A stretch of DNA of 64,000 nucleotides from Rhizobiales bacterium 63-22 (GTDB taxonomy: Bacteria > Pseudomonadota > Alphaproteobacteria > Rhizobiales > Rhizobiaceae). Below, piece by piece: positions 1-7,430 of the stretch. The stretch covers positions 137,187 through 201,186 of the forward strand of contig MKVZ01000016.1 in NCBI GenBank assembly GCA_001898995.1. Reading direction: 5' to 3'. The first letter of the stretch is position 1. The number at the start of each line of letters is the position of its first letter. The translations under genes and the position numbers were made by a program. The notes beneath the pieces are model-generated. The model was given only the letters and a program-made list of their open reading frames with translations. It was not told the DNA's origin and did no database searches.

Positions 1-833
1 CCGCCGGTAAGCCGATAGGGCAGGTGGCGCAGGATTTCCGCGATGATTTTTCCTGTGCCCTCCAGCGGACGCCCCGACAGCCGCATGGTCTTGGCGCGCA
101 CCAGCGCCAGCGCCAGTTGCCCGGCGAGGAATTCGTCATAGGCGAGCCTGCGCCGGGCGACGCTTTCGAGCGCGATATCAGTGGGTTCCTGCGGCTGGTG
201 CAGAATCTGCATCGCCTCGTGGAAAGCCGGGAAACGCTCGCGCGCAAGCAGCGGCGCGTCGATCCATTCCGGCAATTGCGGCGCGCGGCTCAACGCCTCG
301 CGCATGGCGCGCGCCAGCGTCTTGGGCGACAGGCCGGCGGTGAGCGGATAGACCGGCTCGACCATGGGCAGGCTGGCCGCGTCTTCGAGGCTGGCGATAT
401 AATCCGGGTGCACCATGGAGGCGCGGCCGTTGAACCATTCCACCTTGCCGGAGACGATCACCGTTTCGCCTTCGGGCAACGTTTTTTGCAGCCACGGCAA
501 TTGCGCGTGGAAGAAGGTCAGTGCGATCTCGCCGGTCTCGTCATGGGCGAAAACGCGGTGCGGGACATTGCCGCGTCCGGGCGGCGCGGGCTGGTGCTGG
601 TCCACCGTCACTTCCAGCGTGACGACGGTCCCTTCCGGCGCGTTCGCGATCCCCGGCCGGTTGCGCCGGTCGATGACGCTGTGCGGCGCGAGGAACAGAA
701 GCTGGCCCACTTTCGGCTCCGCGCCCGGCGCGTCGGTCCCCAGCAGCTTGCCGAGCAGAACCGACACTTTCGGGCCGATGCCGGAAAGCGAGCGGACGGA
801 GGCGAAGAAGGGATCGAGCAAGGACGGGCGCAT
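1..833 (-). CDS. recG: ATP-dependent DNA helicase RecG, N-terminal part (cut by window edge)
   Basis: The reverse strand encodes about 277 residues that begin MRPSLLDPFFASVRSLSGIG, the typical N-terminus of alphaproteobacterial RecG, and run into the OB-fold wedge domain (residues about 40-160: APHSVIDRRNRPGI, FFHAQLPWLQKTLPEG, VSGKVEWFNGRASMVHPD). RecG unwinds branched DNA and remodels stalled forks and Holliday junctions. The helicase motor domains lie outside the window, so motor motifs cannot be checked. An in-frame ATG four codons upstream (845) is possible; 833 was chosen because the family usually starts MRPSLLDP. Neither start has a good Shine-Dalgarno. It is divergent from sdhE-mfd. 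Confidence 0.93.
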   Translation of the reverse strand, partial: MRPSLLDPFFASVRSLSGIGPKVSVLLGKLLGTDAPGAEPKVGQLLFLAPHSVIDRRNRPGIANAPEGTVVTLEVTVDQHQPAPPGRGNVPHRVFAHDETGEIALTFFHAQLPWLQKTLPEGETVIVSGKVEWFNGRASMVHPDYIASLEDAASLPMVEPVYPLTAGLSPKTLARAMREALSRAPQLPEWIDAPLLARERFPAFHEAMQILHQPQEPTDIALESVARRRLAYDEFLAGQLALALVRAKTMRLSGRPLEGTGKIIAEILRHLPYRLTG

Positions 834-991
834 GGCGGCGAGCATTAACCGCTTCGCCGCCACAAGCAAGCCCTGGCAAGGGTAAGCGATAAAGTTTCTG
901 TGCTCTTTTTGTTCCGGGTCAGGAAACGGGTTCCCACCGGCGCGTGAGATGCTATATACCGGCATCCGAACCCACCGAAAGCGAGACGGCG

Positions 992-1279
992 ATGACTGGC
1001 AGCACCTGTTCGACGGAAAATCTGGACGTGCGCCGCCGCAAGCTGCTGTTCCGCTCATGGCATCGCGGCATGCGCGAGACGGACCTGATTCTCGGCCAAT
1101 ATGCCGACGCCTATATCGCCGGCTTCACCGACGATCAGCTCGACGAGTTCGAGCGGATTCTCGAAGTGCTGGACCGCGATCTTTTCCAATGGGTGATGGG
1201 CGAGCGCCCGACCCCGCCCGAATACGACACACCGCTTTTCCGCGATATCGTCGCCTTCCGCGACCGCATCGAATTCTGA
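992..1279 (+). CDS. sdhE: Succinate dehydrogenase assembly factor SdhE (YgfY/DUF339 family)
   Basis: This 95-residue protein has the SdhE signature RGMRETD (the RGxxE motif) at about residues 24-30, followed by the small all-helical core ending DIVAFRDRIEF. SdhE (eukaryotic SDHAF2) helps attach FAD covalently to the succinate dehydrogenase flavoprotein in the cytoplasm. An upstream in-frame ATG at 944 was rejected because the conserved region starts soon after MTGSTCSTENLDVRRRKL. It lies 8 bp before mfd on the same strand, so the two are probably co-transcribed; recG-sdhE-mfd is a common rhizobial arrangement. The Shine-Dalgarno is weak. Confidence 0.9.
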   Translation: MTGSTCSTENLDVRRRKLLFRSWHRGMRETDLILGQYADAYIAGFTDDQLDEFERILEVLDRDLFQWVMGERPTPPEYDTPLFRDIVAFRDRIEF

Positions 1280-1287
1280 GATAGACA

Positions 1288-4200
1288 ATGCCCGTTTTCA
1301 GCAAGATCGGCCTCAAGTCCGGCCCAAAAGCGGATACTGGCCGCCATGTGGTGATCGACGGCGTCGCCGACGGTTTCGAGGCCTTTTGCCTCGCGCGTCT
1401 GGTGGAGGAGATCGGCGAACACGGGCCGATCATGTATATCGTGCGCGACGGGCAGCGCATCGCCGATCTGGAGCAGGTGCTGGGCTTCGTCTCGCCGGAA
1501 TTGCCGGTGCTGCATCTGCCCGCATGGGACTGCCTGCCCTATGACCGCGTGTCGCCGGGCGCGGACGCCTCGGCGCGGCGGCTCGCGGCCTTGAACGCCT
1601 TGGCGGCGCTGAAGAAGTCGCCGCATCCGGCCATCGTGCTCACCACCGCCAACGCCATTTTGCAAAGGCTGCCGCCGCAGGCAGCCCTTGCCGAACAGGT
1701 GATTTCTGCCCGTCCCGGTAACCAGCTCGACATGAACGATCTCGCCGCGCGGCTGGAGCGCAACGGCTTCGAGCGCGTCTCGACCGTGCGCGACATCGGC
1801 GAATATGCGGTGCGCGGCGGCATTCTCGATCTCTACGCGCCGGGCGCGGAAGAGCCGCTGCGGCTCGATTTCTTCGGCGACACGCTGGAGACGATCCGCG
1901 CCTTCGATCCCGCCTCGCAGCGCACCACCGGCACGCGCAAGGAATTCGTGCTCCAGCCGATGAGCGAGATCACGCTTACGCCGGACATGATCAGCCGCTT
2001 CCGCAGGAATTACGTCGCCATGTTCGGCGCGCCGCAGCGCGACGATGCGCTCTATCAGGCGATCAGCGAGGGCCGCCGCTTCGCCGGCATGGAGCACTGG
2101 CTGCCGCTGTTCTATGACGGGCTGGAGACGGTGTTCGACCATGCCGGCCCCATGCCGGTGGTGTTCGACCATCTGGTGCATGAGGCGCTGACCGAGCGCC
2201 ACACCATGGTCGTGGACCATTACGAGGCGCGGCTCCGGCAGGCCGAGGGCAAGGAGCCGGGCGGCGACGCCGTGCCCTACAAGCCGGTCAAGCCGGAGAC
2301 GCTCTACCTCACGCCCACGCAGGTGGAGGACGCCGTGGCCGCGACGGGCCTGCGCGTCGACCTCACCCCCTTCGGCGCGCCGGACATGCCGGGCCGCACG
2401 GTCGTCCACGCCGACGCGCACAAGGGCCGCAGCTTCGCCGAGGAACGCGCCGCGACCGACGTGAACCTGTTCGAGGCGGTGGTGAAGCACATCGCGGAAC
2501 TGCGCGCTTCGGGCAAGAAGGTGCTGGTTGCGGCGTGGTCGGAAGGCTCGCTCGACCGGCTGTGCCAGGTGCTCGATGAGCATGGGCTGGAAAAGATCGA
2601 GACGGTCGACCGGCTCTCCGTGGTCAAGGCGCTGTCGCGCGACAAGATCACGGCGGCCGTGCTGGCGGTGGAAAGCGGCTTCGACGCCGGCGACCTCGTC
2701 GTGGTGGCCGAGCAGGATATTCTCGGCGACCGCCTCATCCGCCGCTCCAAGCGCCGCAAGCGCGATCAGGATTTCATCTCCGAGGTCGCCTCGCTGACGG
2801 CGGGCGATATCGTCGTCCATGTCGATCACGGCATCGGGCGCTTCGTCGGCCTCAAGACCATCACGGCGGCGGGCGCGCCGCATGACTGCCTCGAAATCCA
2901 CTATGCCGGCGACGACCGCCTGTTCCTGCCGGTGGAGAATATCGAGCTTCTGTCGCGCTACGGCTCGGAAGGCTCCGACGCGGTGCTGGACAAGCTCGGC
3001 GGCGGGGCATGGCAGGCGCGCAAGGCCAAGCTCAAGAAGCGGCTCCTGGAGATCGCCGGCCACCTGATCCAGATCGCCGCCGAGCGCCAGATGCGCGGCG
3101 CGCCGGTGATGACGCCGCCGGACGGGCTTTACGCCGAATTCGCCGCACGGTTCCCCTATGACGAGACCGACGACCAGATGCGCGCCATCGAGGCCGTGGC
3201 CGACGATCTGGCCGAGGGCAAGCCGATGGACCGCCTCATCTGCGGCGACGTCGGCTTCGGCAAGACGGAAGTGGCGCTGCGCGCCGCCTTCATCGCCGCC
3301 ATGAGTGGCGTGCAGGTGGCTGTGGTCGTGCCGACCACGCTTCTGTCGCGCCAGCATTTCAAGACCTTCTCCACACGCTTCCACGGCCTGCCGATCCATG
3401 TCGCGCACGCTTCGCGCCTCGTCGGGGCCAAGGAGCTGGCCGCCACCAAGAAGGGGCTGGAGGAAGGCACGGTCGATATTGTCGTCGGCACGCATGCGCT
3501 GCTCGGCAATTCGATCAAGTTTAAGAATCTGGGCCTCCTCATCATCGACGAGGAGCAGCATTTCGGCGTCAAGCACAAGGAACGGCTGAAGGAGCTGAAA
3601 TCCGACGTGCATGTGCTCACGCTTTCGGCCACGCCGATCCCGCGCACCTTGCAGCTTGCGCTGACGGGCGTGCGCGAATTGTCGCTCATCACCACGCCGC
3701 CGGTGGACCGCATGGCGGTGCGCACCTTCGTGTCGCCCTTCGATCCGCTGGTGATCCGCGAGACGCTGCTGCGCGAGCGCTATCGCGGCGGCCAGAGTTT
3801 TTACGTCTGCCCGCGCATTTCCGACCTCGGCGAGATACAGGAATTCCTGCAAAATCATGTGCCGGAACTGAAGGTCGCGGTGGCGCACGGGCAGATGGCT
3901 CCGGGCGTGCTCGACGACATCATGAACGCCTTCTATGACGGACAGTATGACGTGCTTCTGTCCACGACCATCGTGGAATCCGGCCTCGACATTCCGACCG
4001 CCAACACGATGATCGTGCACCGCGCCGACATGTTCGGCCTGTCGCAATTGTACCAGTTGCGCGGCCGCGTCGGGCGCTCCAAGCAGCGCGCCTTCGCGCT
4101 GTTCACGCTGCCGGCGGGCAAGATGCTGACTCAGATGGCGGAGAGGCGGCTGAAAGTTCTGCAATCGCTCGACACGCTCGGCGCGGGCTTCCAGCTTGCG

Positions 4201-4800
4201 AGCCACGACATGGACATTCGCGGTGCGGGCAATCTTCTCGGCGAGGAACAGTCCGGCCATATCAAGGAAGTGGGCTTCGAGCTTTACCAGCAGATGCTGG
4301 AGGAAGCCGTGGCGACGCTCAAGGGTTCGGTCGAGGTCGAGGACAGCCAGTGGTCGCCGCAGATCGCCATCGGCACGGCGGTGATGATCCCCGAGGCTTA
4401 CGTGCCCGACCTGCAACTGCGCCTCGGCCTCTATCGCCGCCTCGCCGATCTGGAGGAGCCGCAGGAGATCGACGCCTTCGGCGCGGAGCTGATCGACCGT
4501 TTCGGCCCGCTGCCGGAAGAGGTGCAGCACCTCCTCAAGATCGTCTATATCAAGGCGCTGTGCCGCCGCGCCAATGTGGAGAAGCTCGACGCCGGGCCGA
4601 AGGGCGTGGTGATCCAGTTCCGCAACGCCACCTTCAACAATCCGGTCGGGCTGGTGAAGATGATCGGCGAGCAGGGCTCCATGGCCAAGATCCGTCAGGA
4701 CCAGAGCATCGTCTTCATCCGCGATTGGCCGACGCCGGAAAAGCGCCTCAACGGCTCCGCCGTCGTCATGACGCAACTGGCGAAGATCGCCGCGGCCTGA
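1288..4800 (+). CDS. mfd: Transcription-repair-coupling factor Mfd
   Basis: The 1170-residue protein has the full Mfd domain order: a UvrB-like damage-recognition region (about 1-380), the CarD-like RNA-polymerase interaction domain (about 495-575, GDIVVHVDHGIGRFVG), a RecG-like superfamily 2 translocase with Walker A GDVGFGKT near residue 655 and Walker B DEEQ near 753, and the C-terminal TRCF domain (about 1030-1150). Mfd removes RNA polymerase stalled at lesions and recruits UvrA for nucleotide excision repair. The length is normal and there is no frameshift. It sits 8 bp after sdhE and converges on the small XRE gene with a 6 bp gap. The long reading frame on the opposite strand is a codon-bias shadow. 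Confidence 0.98.
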   Translation: MPVFSKIGLKSGPKADTGRHVVIDGVADGFEAFCLARLVEEIGEHGPIMYIVRDGQRIADLEQVLGFVSPELPVLHLPAWDCLPYDRVSPGADASARRLAALNALAALKKSPHPAIVLTTANAILQRLPPQAALAEQVISARPGNQLDMNDLAARLERNGFERVSTVRDIGEYAVRGGILDLYAPGAEEPLRLDFFGDTLETIRAFDPASQRTTGTRKEFVLQPMSEITLTPDMISRFRRNYVAMFGAPQRDDALYQAISEGRRFAGMEHWLPLFYDGLETVFDHAGPMPVVFDHLVHEALTERHTMVVDHYEARLRQAEGKEPGGDAVPYKPVKPETLYLTPTQVEDAVAATGLRVDLTPFGAPDMPGRTVVHADAHKGRSFAEERAATDVNLFEAVVKHIAELRASGKKVLVAAWSEGSLDRLCQVLDEHGLEKIETVDRLSVVKALSRDKITAAVLAVESGFDAGDLVVVAEQDILGDRLIRRSKRRKRDQDFISEVASLTAGDIVVHVDHGIGRFVGLKTITAAGAPHDCLEIHYAGDDRLFLPVENIELLSRYGSEGSDAVLDKLGGGAWQARKAKLKKRLLEIAGHLIQIAAERQMRGAPVMTPPDGLYAEFAARFPYDETDDQMRAIEAVADDLAEGKPMDRLICGDVGFGKTEVALRAAFIAAMSGVQVAVVVPTTLLSRQHFKTFSTRFHGLPIHVAHASRLVGAKELAATKKGLEEGTVDIVVGTHALLGNSIKFKNLGLLIIDEEQHFGVKHKERLKELKSDVHVLTLSATPIPRTLQLALTGVRELSLITTPPVDRMAVRTFVSPFDPLVIRETLLRERYRGGQSFYVCPRISDLGEIQEFLQNHVPELKVAVAHGQMAPGVLDDIMNAFYDGQYDVLLSTTIVESGLDIPTANTMIVHRADMFGLSQLYQLRGRVGRSKQRAFALFTLPAGKMLTQMAERRLKVLQSLDTLGAGFQLASHDMDIRGAGNLLGEEQSGHIKEVGFELYQQMLEEAVATLKGSVEVEDSQWSPQIAIGTAVMIPEAYVPDLQLRLGLYRRLADLEEPQEIDAFGAELIDRFGPLPEEVQHLLKIVYIKALCRRANVEKLDAGPKGVVIQFRNATFNNPVGLVKMIGEQGSMAKIRQDQSIVFIRDWPTPEKRLNGSAVVMTQLAKIAAA

Positions 4801-4806
4801 CCGCCG

Positions 4807-4995
4807 CTACTCTTCGAAAATATCTTCGATCCTCAGTCCCATGGTGCGGGCGATGGCGAAGGCGAGGGGCAGGCTCGGATCGTAGCGGCCGTTTTCGATG
4901 GCGTTGACGGTTTGACGGGATACGTCCAGCCGTGCGGCAAGCTCCCCCTGCGACCAGCCCCTTTCGCTGCGCAGTTCCTTGAGCCGGTTCTTCAT
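4807..4995 (-). CDS. Small XRE-family (Cro/CI) helix-turn-helix regulator
   Basis: This 62-residue protein is almost only a helix-turn-helix domain (LKELRSERGWSQGELAARL, then VSRQTVNAIENGRYDPSLP), ending LRIEDIFEE. This compact type, with the tail IxxIF, is commonly paired with a small membrane protein, and here its ATG overlaps the stop of the upstream membrane protein (ATGA). The pair probably forms one operon. Two 18 bp dyads upstream of the operon (5379-5396 and 5416-5433) are good candidates for its own operators. The signal it senses is unknown. Confidence 0.87.
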   Translation of the reverse strand: MKNRLKELRSERGWSQGELAARLDVSRQTVNAIENGRYDPSLPLAFAIARTMGLRIEDIFEE

Positions 4996-5369
4996 GCGTA
5001 GCGGCGACGGCTGACAATGCCGCCTATGATCCAGAATCCGGCCATCAGAGGCCAGACGGCGAACATGGAAATACGCGGAAAGCCGACATTTTCCAGAAAG
5101 CCATAGCTGAACGTGGCAATGGCCGTCGCGGCGAAGGCCAGCCCCAGCGCCTCGAACTGCATCTTGCGCTGCAATTCGTCCATGCGGCGAAGCTGACGGA
5201 CGACGGCCCAGCAAATCGCCAGAGCCGGGATCATCGGCAACAGAGAAAGCACCGGACGCAGCGAAGCGCCCGTTCTTCCGTCCGCCAGCAGATAGAGGGA
5301 CGCAACGAGAGCCACAGCATAAGCGCCCAAGCTGATGCCCAATTCCCACAAGTACCGATGCTTCATCAT
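4992..5369 (-). CDS. Four-helix membrane protein paired with an XRE regulator, function unknown
   Basis: The 125-residue protein has about four hydrophobic segments (residues about 8-28, 41-58, 75-96 and 102-119) with a charged stretch RQLRRMDELQRKMQFEA between the second and third. No enzymatic motif is visible. It is translationally coupled to the downstream 62-residue XRE gene through an ATGA overlap. A strong AGGAGG lies just upstream of a double ATG; the second ATG (5366) has the better spacing, so MKHRYLWELG is an equally likely start. The gene probably shares autoregulation with its HTH partner. I do not recognise a characterised homologue. Confidence 0.8.
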   Translation of the reverse strand: MMKHRYLWELGISLGAYAVALVASLYLLADGRTGASLRPVLSLLPMIPALAICWAVVRQLRRMDELQRKMQFEALGLAFAATAIATFSYGFLENVGFPRISMFAVWPLMAGFWIIGGIVSRRRYA

Positions 5370-5378
5370 AATGCCTCC

Positions 5379-5396
5379 TGTAAAGTAACCTTTACA
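5379..5396. promoter_or_regulatory. Operator-like dyad, site 1 (TGTAAAG-N4-CTTTACA)
   Basis: This is a perfect 7+7 bp inverted repeat around a 4 bp spacer. It ends 9 bp upstream of the membrane-protein/XRE operon and lies next to the AGGAGG ribosome binding site. It probably binds the dimeric XRE protein encoded by that operon (inference). Confidence 0.6.
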
Positions 5397-5415
5397 TATG
5401 CGGACGCCCGCACGG

Positions 5416-5433
5416 TGTCAAGGAGGCTTTACA
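5416..5433. promoter_or_regulatory. Operator-like dyad, site 2 (TGTCAAG-N4-CTTTACA)
   Basis: This second copy of the dyad has one mismatch in the left arm. Its centre is 37 bp from the centre of site 1. Two evenly matched copies in an 81 bp intergenic region argue against chance. It lies between the XRE operon start and the 3' end of the zinc-ribbon gene. Confidence 0.5.
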
Positions 5434-5450
5434 TCTGGAGCGAGGGTCGA

Positions 5451-5741
5451 TTAATCAGTGGTCGTGCGGGAATGATCGTGTCCGCAATGCCCGCACCGTC
5501 GGCGGGGAATTGGACCATAGCTGGCAAAAAGGCCCTTACTGCTGCGATAGACCGAAAGGCCGCATTCGGGACAATAAAAGCCATAGAGCGCCGCAAACCA
5601 GTGCCCTATGAAGAAGGCAAAGCCGGCGATCAGGCCGAAGGGTCCCAGCAGCCTTTCGAACAGCGGCAGCCAGTGAGAAAAGGTGAAGATCAGGACGACT
5701 ATCCAGAGCGTGAATAGCCATGATTTCAGATAGAGCGACAT
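5451..5741 (-). CDS. Small membrane protein with C-terminal zinc-ribbon-like cysteines
   Basis: The 96-residue protein has two hydrophobic segments (about 5-27 and 33-54) followed by CPEC (57-60) and CGHCGHDH (83-90), giving two CxxC pairs plus histidines, a probable zinc ribbon on the cytoplasmic face. A GGAG precedes the ATG. It reads toward the XRE operon on the same strand. I do not recognise a characterised family; small DUF983-like or transport-accessory proteins have comparable layouts, so the function is left open. Confidence 0.72.
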   Translation of the reverse strand: MSLYLKSWLFTLWIVVLIFTFSHWLPLFERLLGPFGLIAGFAFFIGHWFAALYGFYCPECGLSVYRSSKGLFASYGPIPRRRCGHCGHDHSRTTTD

Positions 5742-5795
5742 GGCTCCATCTATATTGCGTTCCGTGTCAGACGCAATATCGGGGCGGAAGAAGCC

Positions 5796-6584
5796 TTACA
5801 GCGGCTTCCGCGCCCGCACATGCAGGAAGATCGGCGCGACGCGCGTATCGGCGACGATCGGCTCGGCGGCCGCCACCTCTTCCGACGCCATCGGCTCGCC
5901 GAAAGCCTCGATCGAAAGGCCGGCTTCCACGATCATTGAAACCCAGCTTGTCAGCGTGCGATGGAAGCGGGGAACCGAAAAGAGCGGATATTTGTCGCGC
6001 TCCCCGGCTGGCATTGACGAAAACAGCCAGCGTTCGATGCGCCCGTCCGCCTCCTGAAAATAGTCGGCTACCTGCACCGCGACCGGTGCGCCGTTCTCGT
6101 CGCGGATATTGCGACGCATCGGCGGCACGAAGCAGGGATGCAGGATCGAGAATTGCAGGAAACCGCCGGGCCTGAGCACGCGATGGACGCCTTTCAGGAC
6201 ATGCGCCTGATCGGGCATGTCCATCAGGGACATGAAGGCGGTGACGAAATCGAACCGCTCCGGTGGGAAGTCGAGGTTCTGGCCGTCGCCGACCACATAA
6301 TCGATGCCGAGCGGGTCGCCCGCTTCCGTTTCACGGGCGTGACAGATGAAGGTGGGCGCGACGTCGAGCCCGGTCATGCGCGCGCCGAGACGGGCGACCG
6401 CGCGCGTGTTGGTGCCTTCGCCGCAACCGATATCCAGCCCGTCGAGCCCCGCCACTGGCGGCAGCATGGCGAGAAAGGCCGGCGTGTTCAGCGCATCGCG
6501 GTATTTGTCATAGCCGGCCCGGCTCAGGGCCGTCCATGCTTCGGCGTTGCCTTCCCAATGGGCTGCCGCTTCCTTCGCGTCCAT
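5796..6584 (-). CDS. Class I SAM-dependent methyltransferase
   Basis: The 262-residue protein carries the Rossmann-fold SAM-binding motif I LDIGCGEGTNT (about 50-60), the acidic end of strand 2 (GLDVAP), GDGQNLDFPPERFDFV (motif II/III region) and HRVLRPGGFLQFSI (post-motif). The C-terminal half (FHRTLTSWVSMIVEAGLSIEAFGEP) matches the UbiE/COQ5-like Methyltransf_11 families. The substrate cannot be told from sequence. It lies 11 bp downstream of the FrnE-type gene, probably in one transcript. Confidence 0.88.
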   Translation of the reverse strand: MDAKEAAAHWEGNAEAWTALSRAGYDKYRDALNTPAFLAMLPPVAGLDGLDIGCGEGTNTRAVARLGARMTGLDVAPTFICHARETEAGDPLGIDYVVGDGQNLDFPPERFDFVTAFMSLMDMPDQAHVLKGVHRVLRPGGFLQFSILHPCFVPPMRRNIRDENGAPVAVQVADYFQEADGRIERWLFSSMPAGERDKYPLFSVPRFHRTLTSWVSMIVEAGLSIEAFGEPMASEEVAAAEPIVADTRVAPIFLHVRARKPL

Positions 6585-6595
6585 AATATCGATCC

Positions 6596-7270
6596 CTAGC
6601 GGTCTTCCGCGATGCCCGGCTCGAAGCCTTCCGCCGTCTGGCGAATGGCGTCGGCCAGCACGTCCGGCGTCTGCGCGCCCATGACGGCATATTTCTGGTC
6701 GATGATGAAGCAGGGCACGCCGCGCACGCCGATGCGGTTGGCGGTGTCGATCTCCTCGCGGATGGTGGCCTTGTCGGCGTCGCTCTGCAACAGCCGCGCC
6801 ACCACCTCCGCATCCATGCCGACGCTCGCCGCGGCGTCCACCAGCACCTCGTGGTCGCCGATGTCCTGGCCCTGCTCGAAGTAGAGCGAGAACAGAACGC
6901 CCACTATGCGGTCCTGCGTGCCGGGTGCGGCCTGCGCCGCCCAGTAGATCAACCGGTGCGCGTCGAGCGTGTTCGGAGCGCGCGTAATCGCCTCGAAATC
7001 GAAGGCGATGCCGTTTTCCTCGCCCAGCTCCGTCAGTTGCCTGTGGATGTCGTCAATCTTCGGGCCGTTGCCGAATTTCTCGCGCAGATAGGCGGCGCGG
7101 TCCTTGCCCTGCGGCGGCAGGTTCGGGTCGAGCTGGAACGGCCGCCAGCGCACTTCCGCCGCCACGTCCGGCACAAGCGCCAATGCGGCTTCCAGCCGCT
7201 TGCGGCCGAGGAAGCACCACGGGCACACAACATCCGAAACCACGTCGATAGTGATCTTCTTTCCGATCAT
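6596..7270 (-). CDS. DsbA-family oxidoreductase, FrnE type
   Basis: The 224-residue protein is a thioredoxin-fold FrnE-like member of the DsbA family: the active site CPWC is at residues 16-19 (DVVCPWCFLGRKRLE), an inserted helical domain follows, and the cis-proline loop is GVRGVPCFII (about 180-189). It has no signal peptide, so it acts in the cytoplasm, unlike periplasmic DsbA. FrnE-type proteins are disulfide isomerases or 2-hydroxychromene-2-carboxylate isomerase relatives, linked to oxidative stress in some species. It is the first gene of a probable operon with the methyltransferase. Confidence 0.9.
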   Translation of the reverse strand: MIGKKITIDVVSDVVCPWCFLGRKRLEAALALVPDVAAEVRWRPFQLDPNLPPQGKDRAAYLREKFGNGPKIDDIHRQLTELGEENGIAFDFEAITRAPNTLDAHRLIYWAAQAAPGTQDRIVGVLFSLYFEQGQDIGDHEVLVDAAASVGMDAEVVARLLQSDADKATIREEIDTANRIGVRGVPCFIIDQKYAVMGAQTPDVLADAIRQTAEGFEPGIAEDR

Positions 7271-7295
7271 GCGGCGCTCCCTCGCATCGGTCTGT

Positions 7296-7355
7296 CTCTT
7301 TACCTGTGCGCATTCCGGGACGCAAAACCGCTACGCACTTTTGCTGGAAATGCTC
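7296..7355 (+). repeat. Intergenic hairpin repeat, copy R1 (right module only)
   Basis: The arms GCATTCC and GGAAATGC flank an inner stem GCAAAA/TTTTGC with the loop ccgctacgcac. The left palindromic module seen in longer copies is missing; only a decayed tail (ctctttacctgtgc) remains. It lies between the FrnE gene start and the solute-binding protein gene's 3' end. See the findings on this family. Confidence 0.8.
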
Positions 7356-7391
7356 AATCGACCATGCATGTAGGGCGGATGGCACCGCAAT

Positions 7392-7421
7392 CAAAGCGTT
7401 ATTGTAGGCAAAGCGTTATTG
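7392..7421. repeat. Short tandem direct repeat
   Basis: The 13 bp unit CAAAGCGTTATTG occurs twice, 17 bp apart, just beyond the stop of the solute-binding protein gene. Its role is unknown and it may be incidental. Confidence 0.5.
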
Positions 7422-7430
7422 CCGGTTATA

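Noticed and set aside
1135..4776. A 1213-codon open frame on the strand opposite mfd
   Set aside because: It is rich in His, Arg, Gln and Leu with no domain, and it exactly shadows mfd; high-GC third positions keep the antisense frame open.
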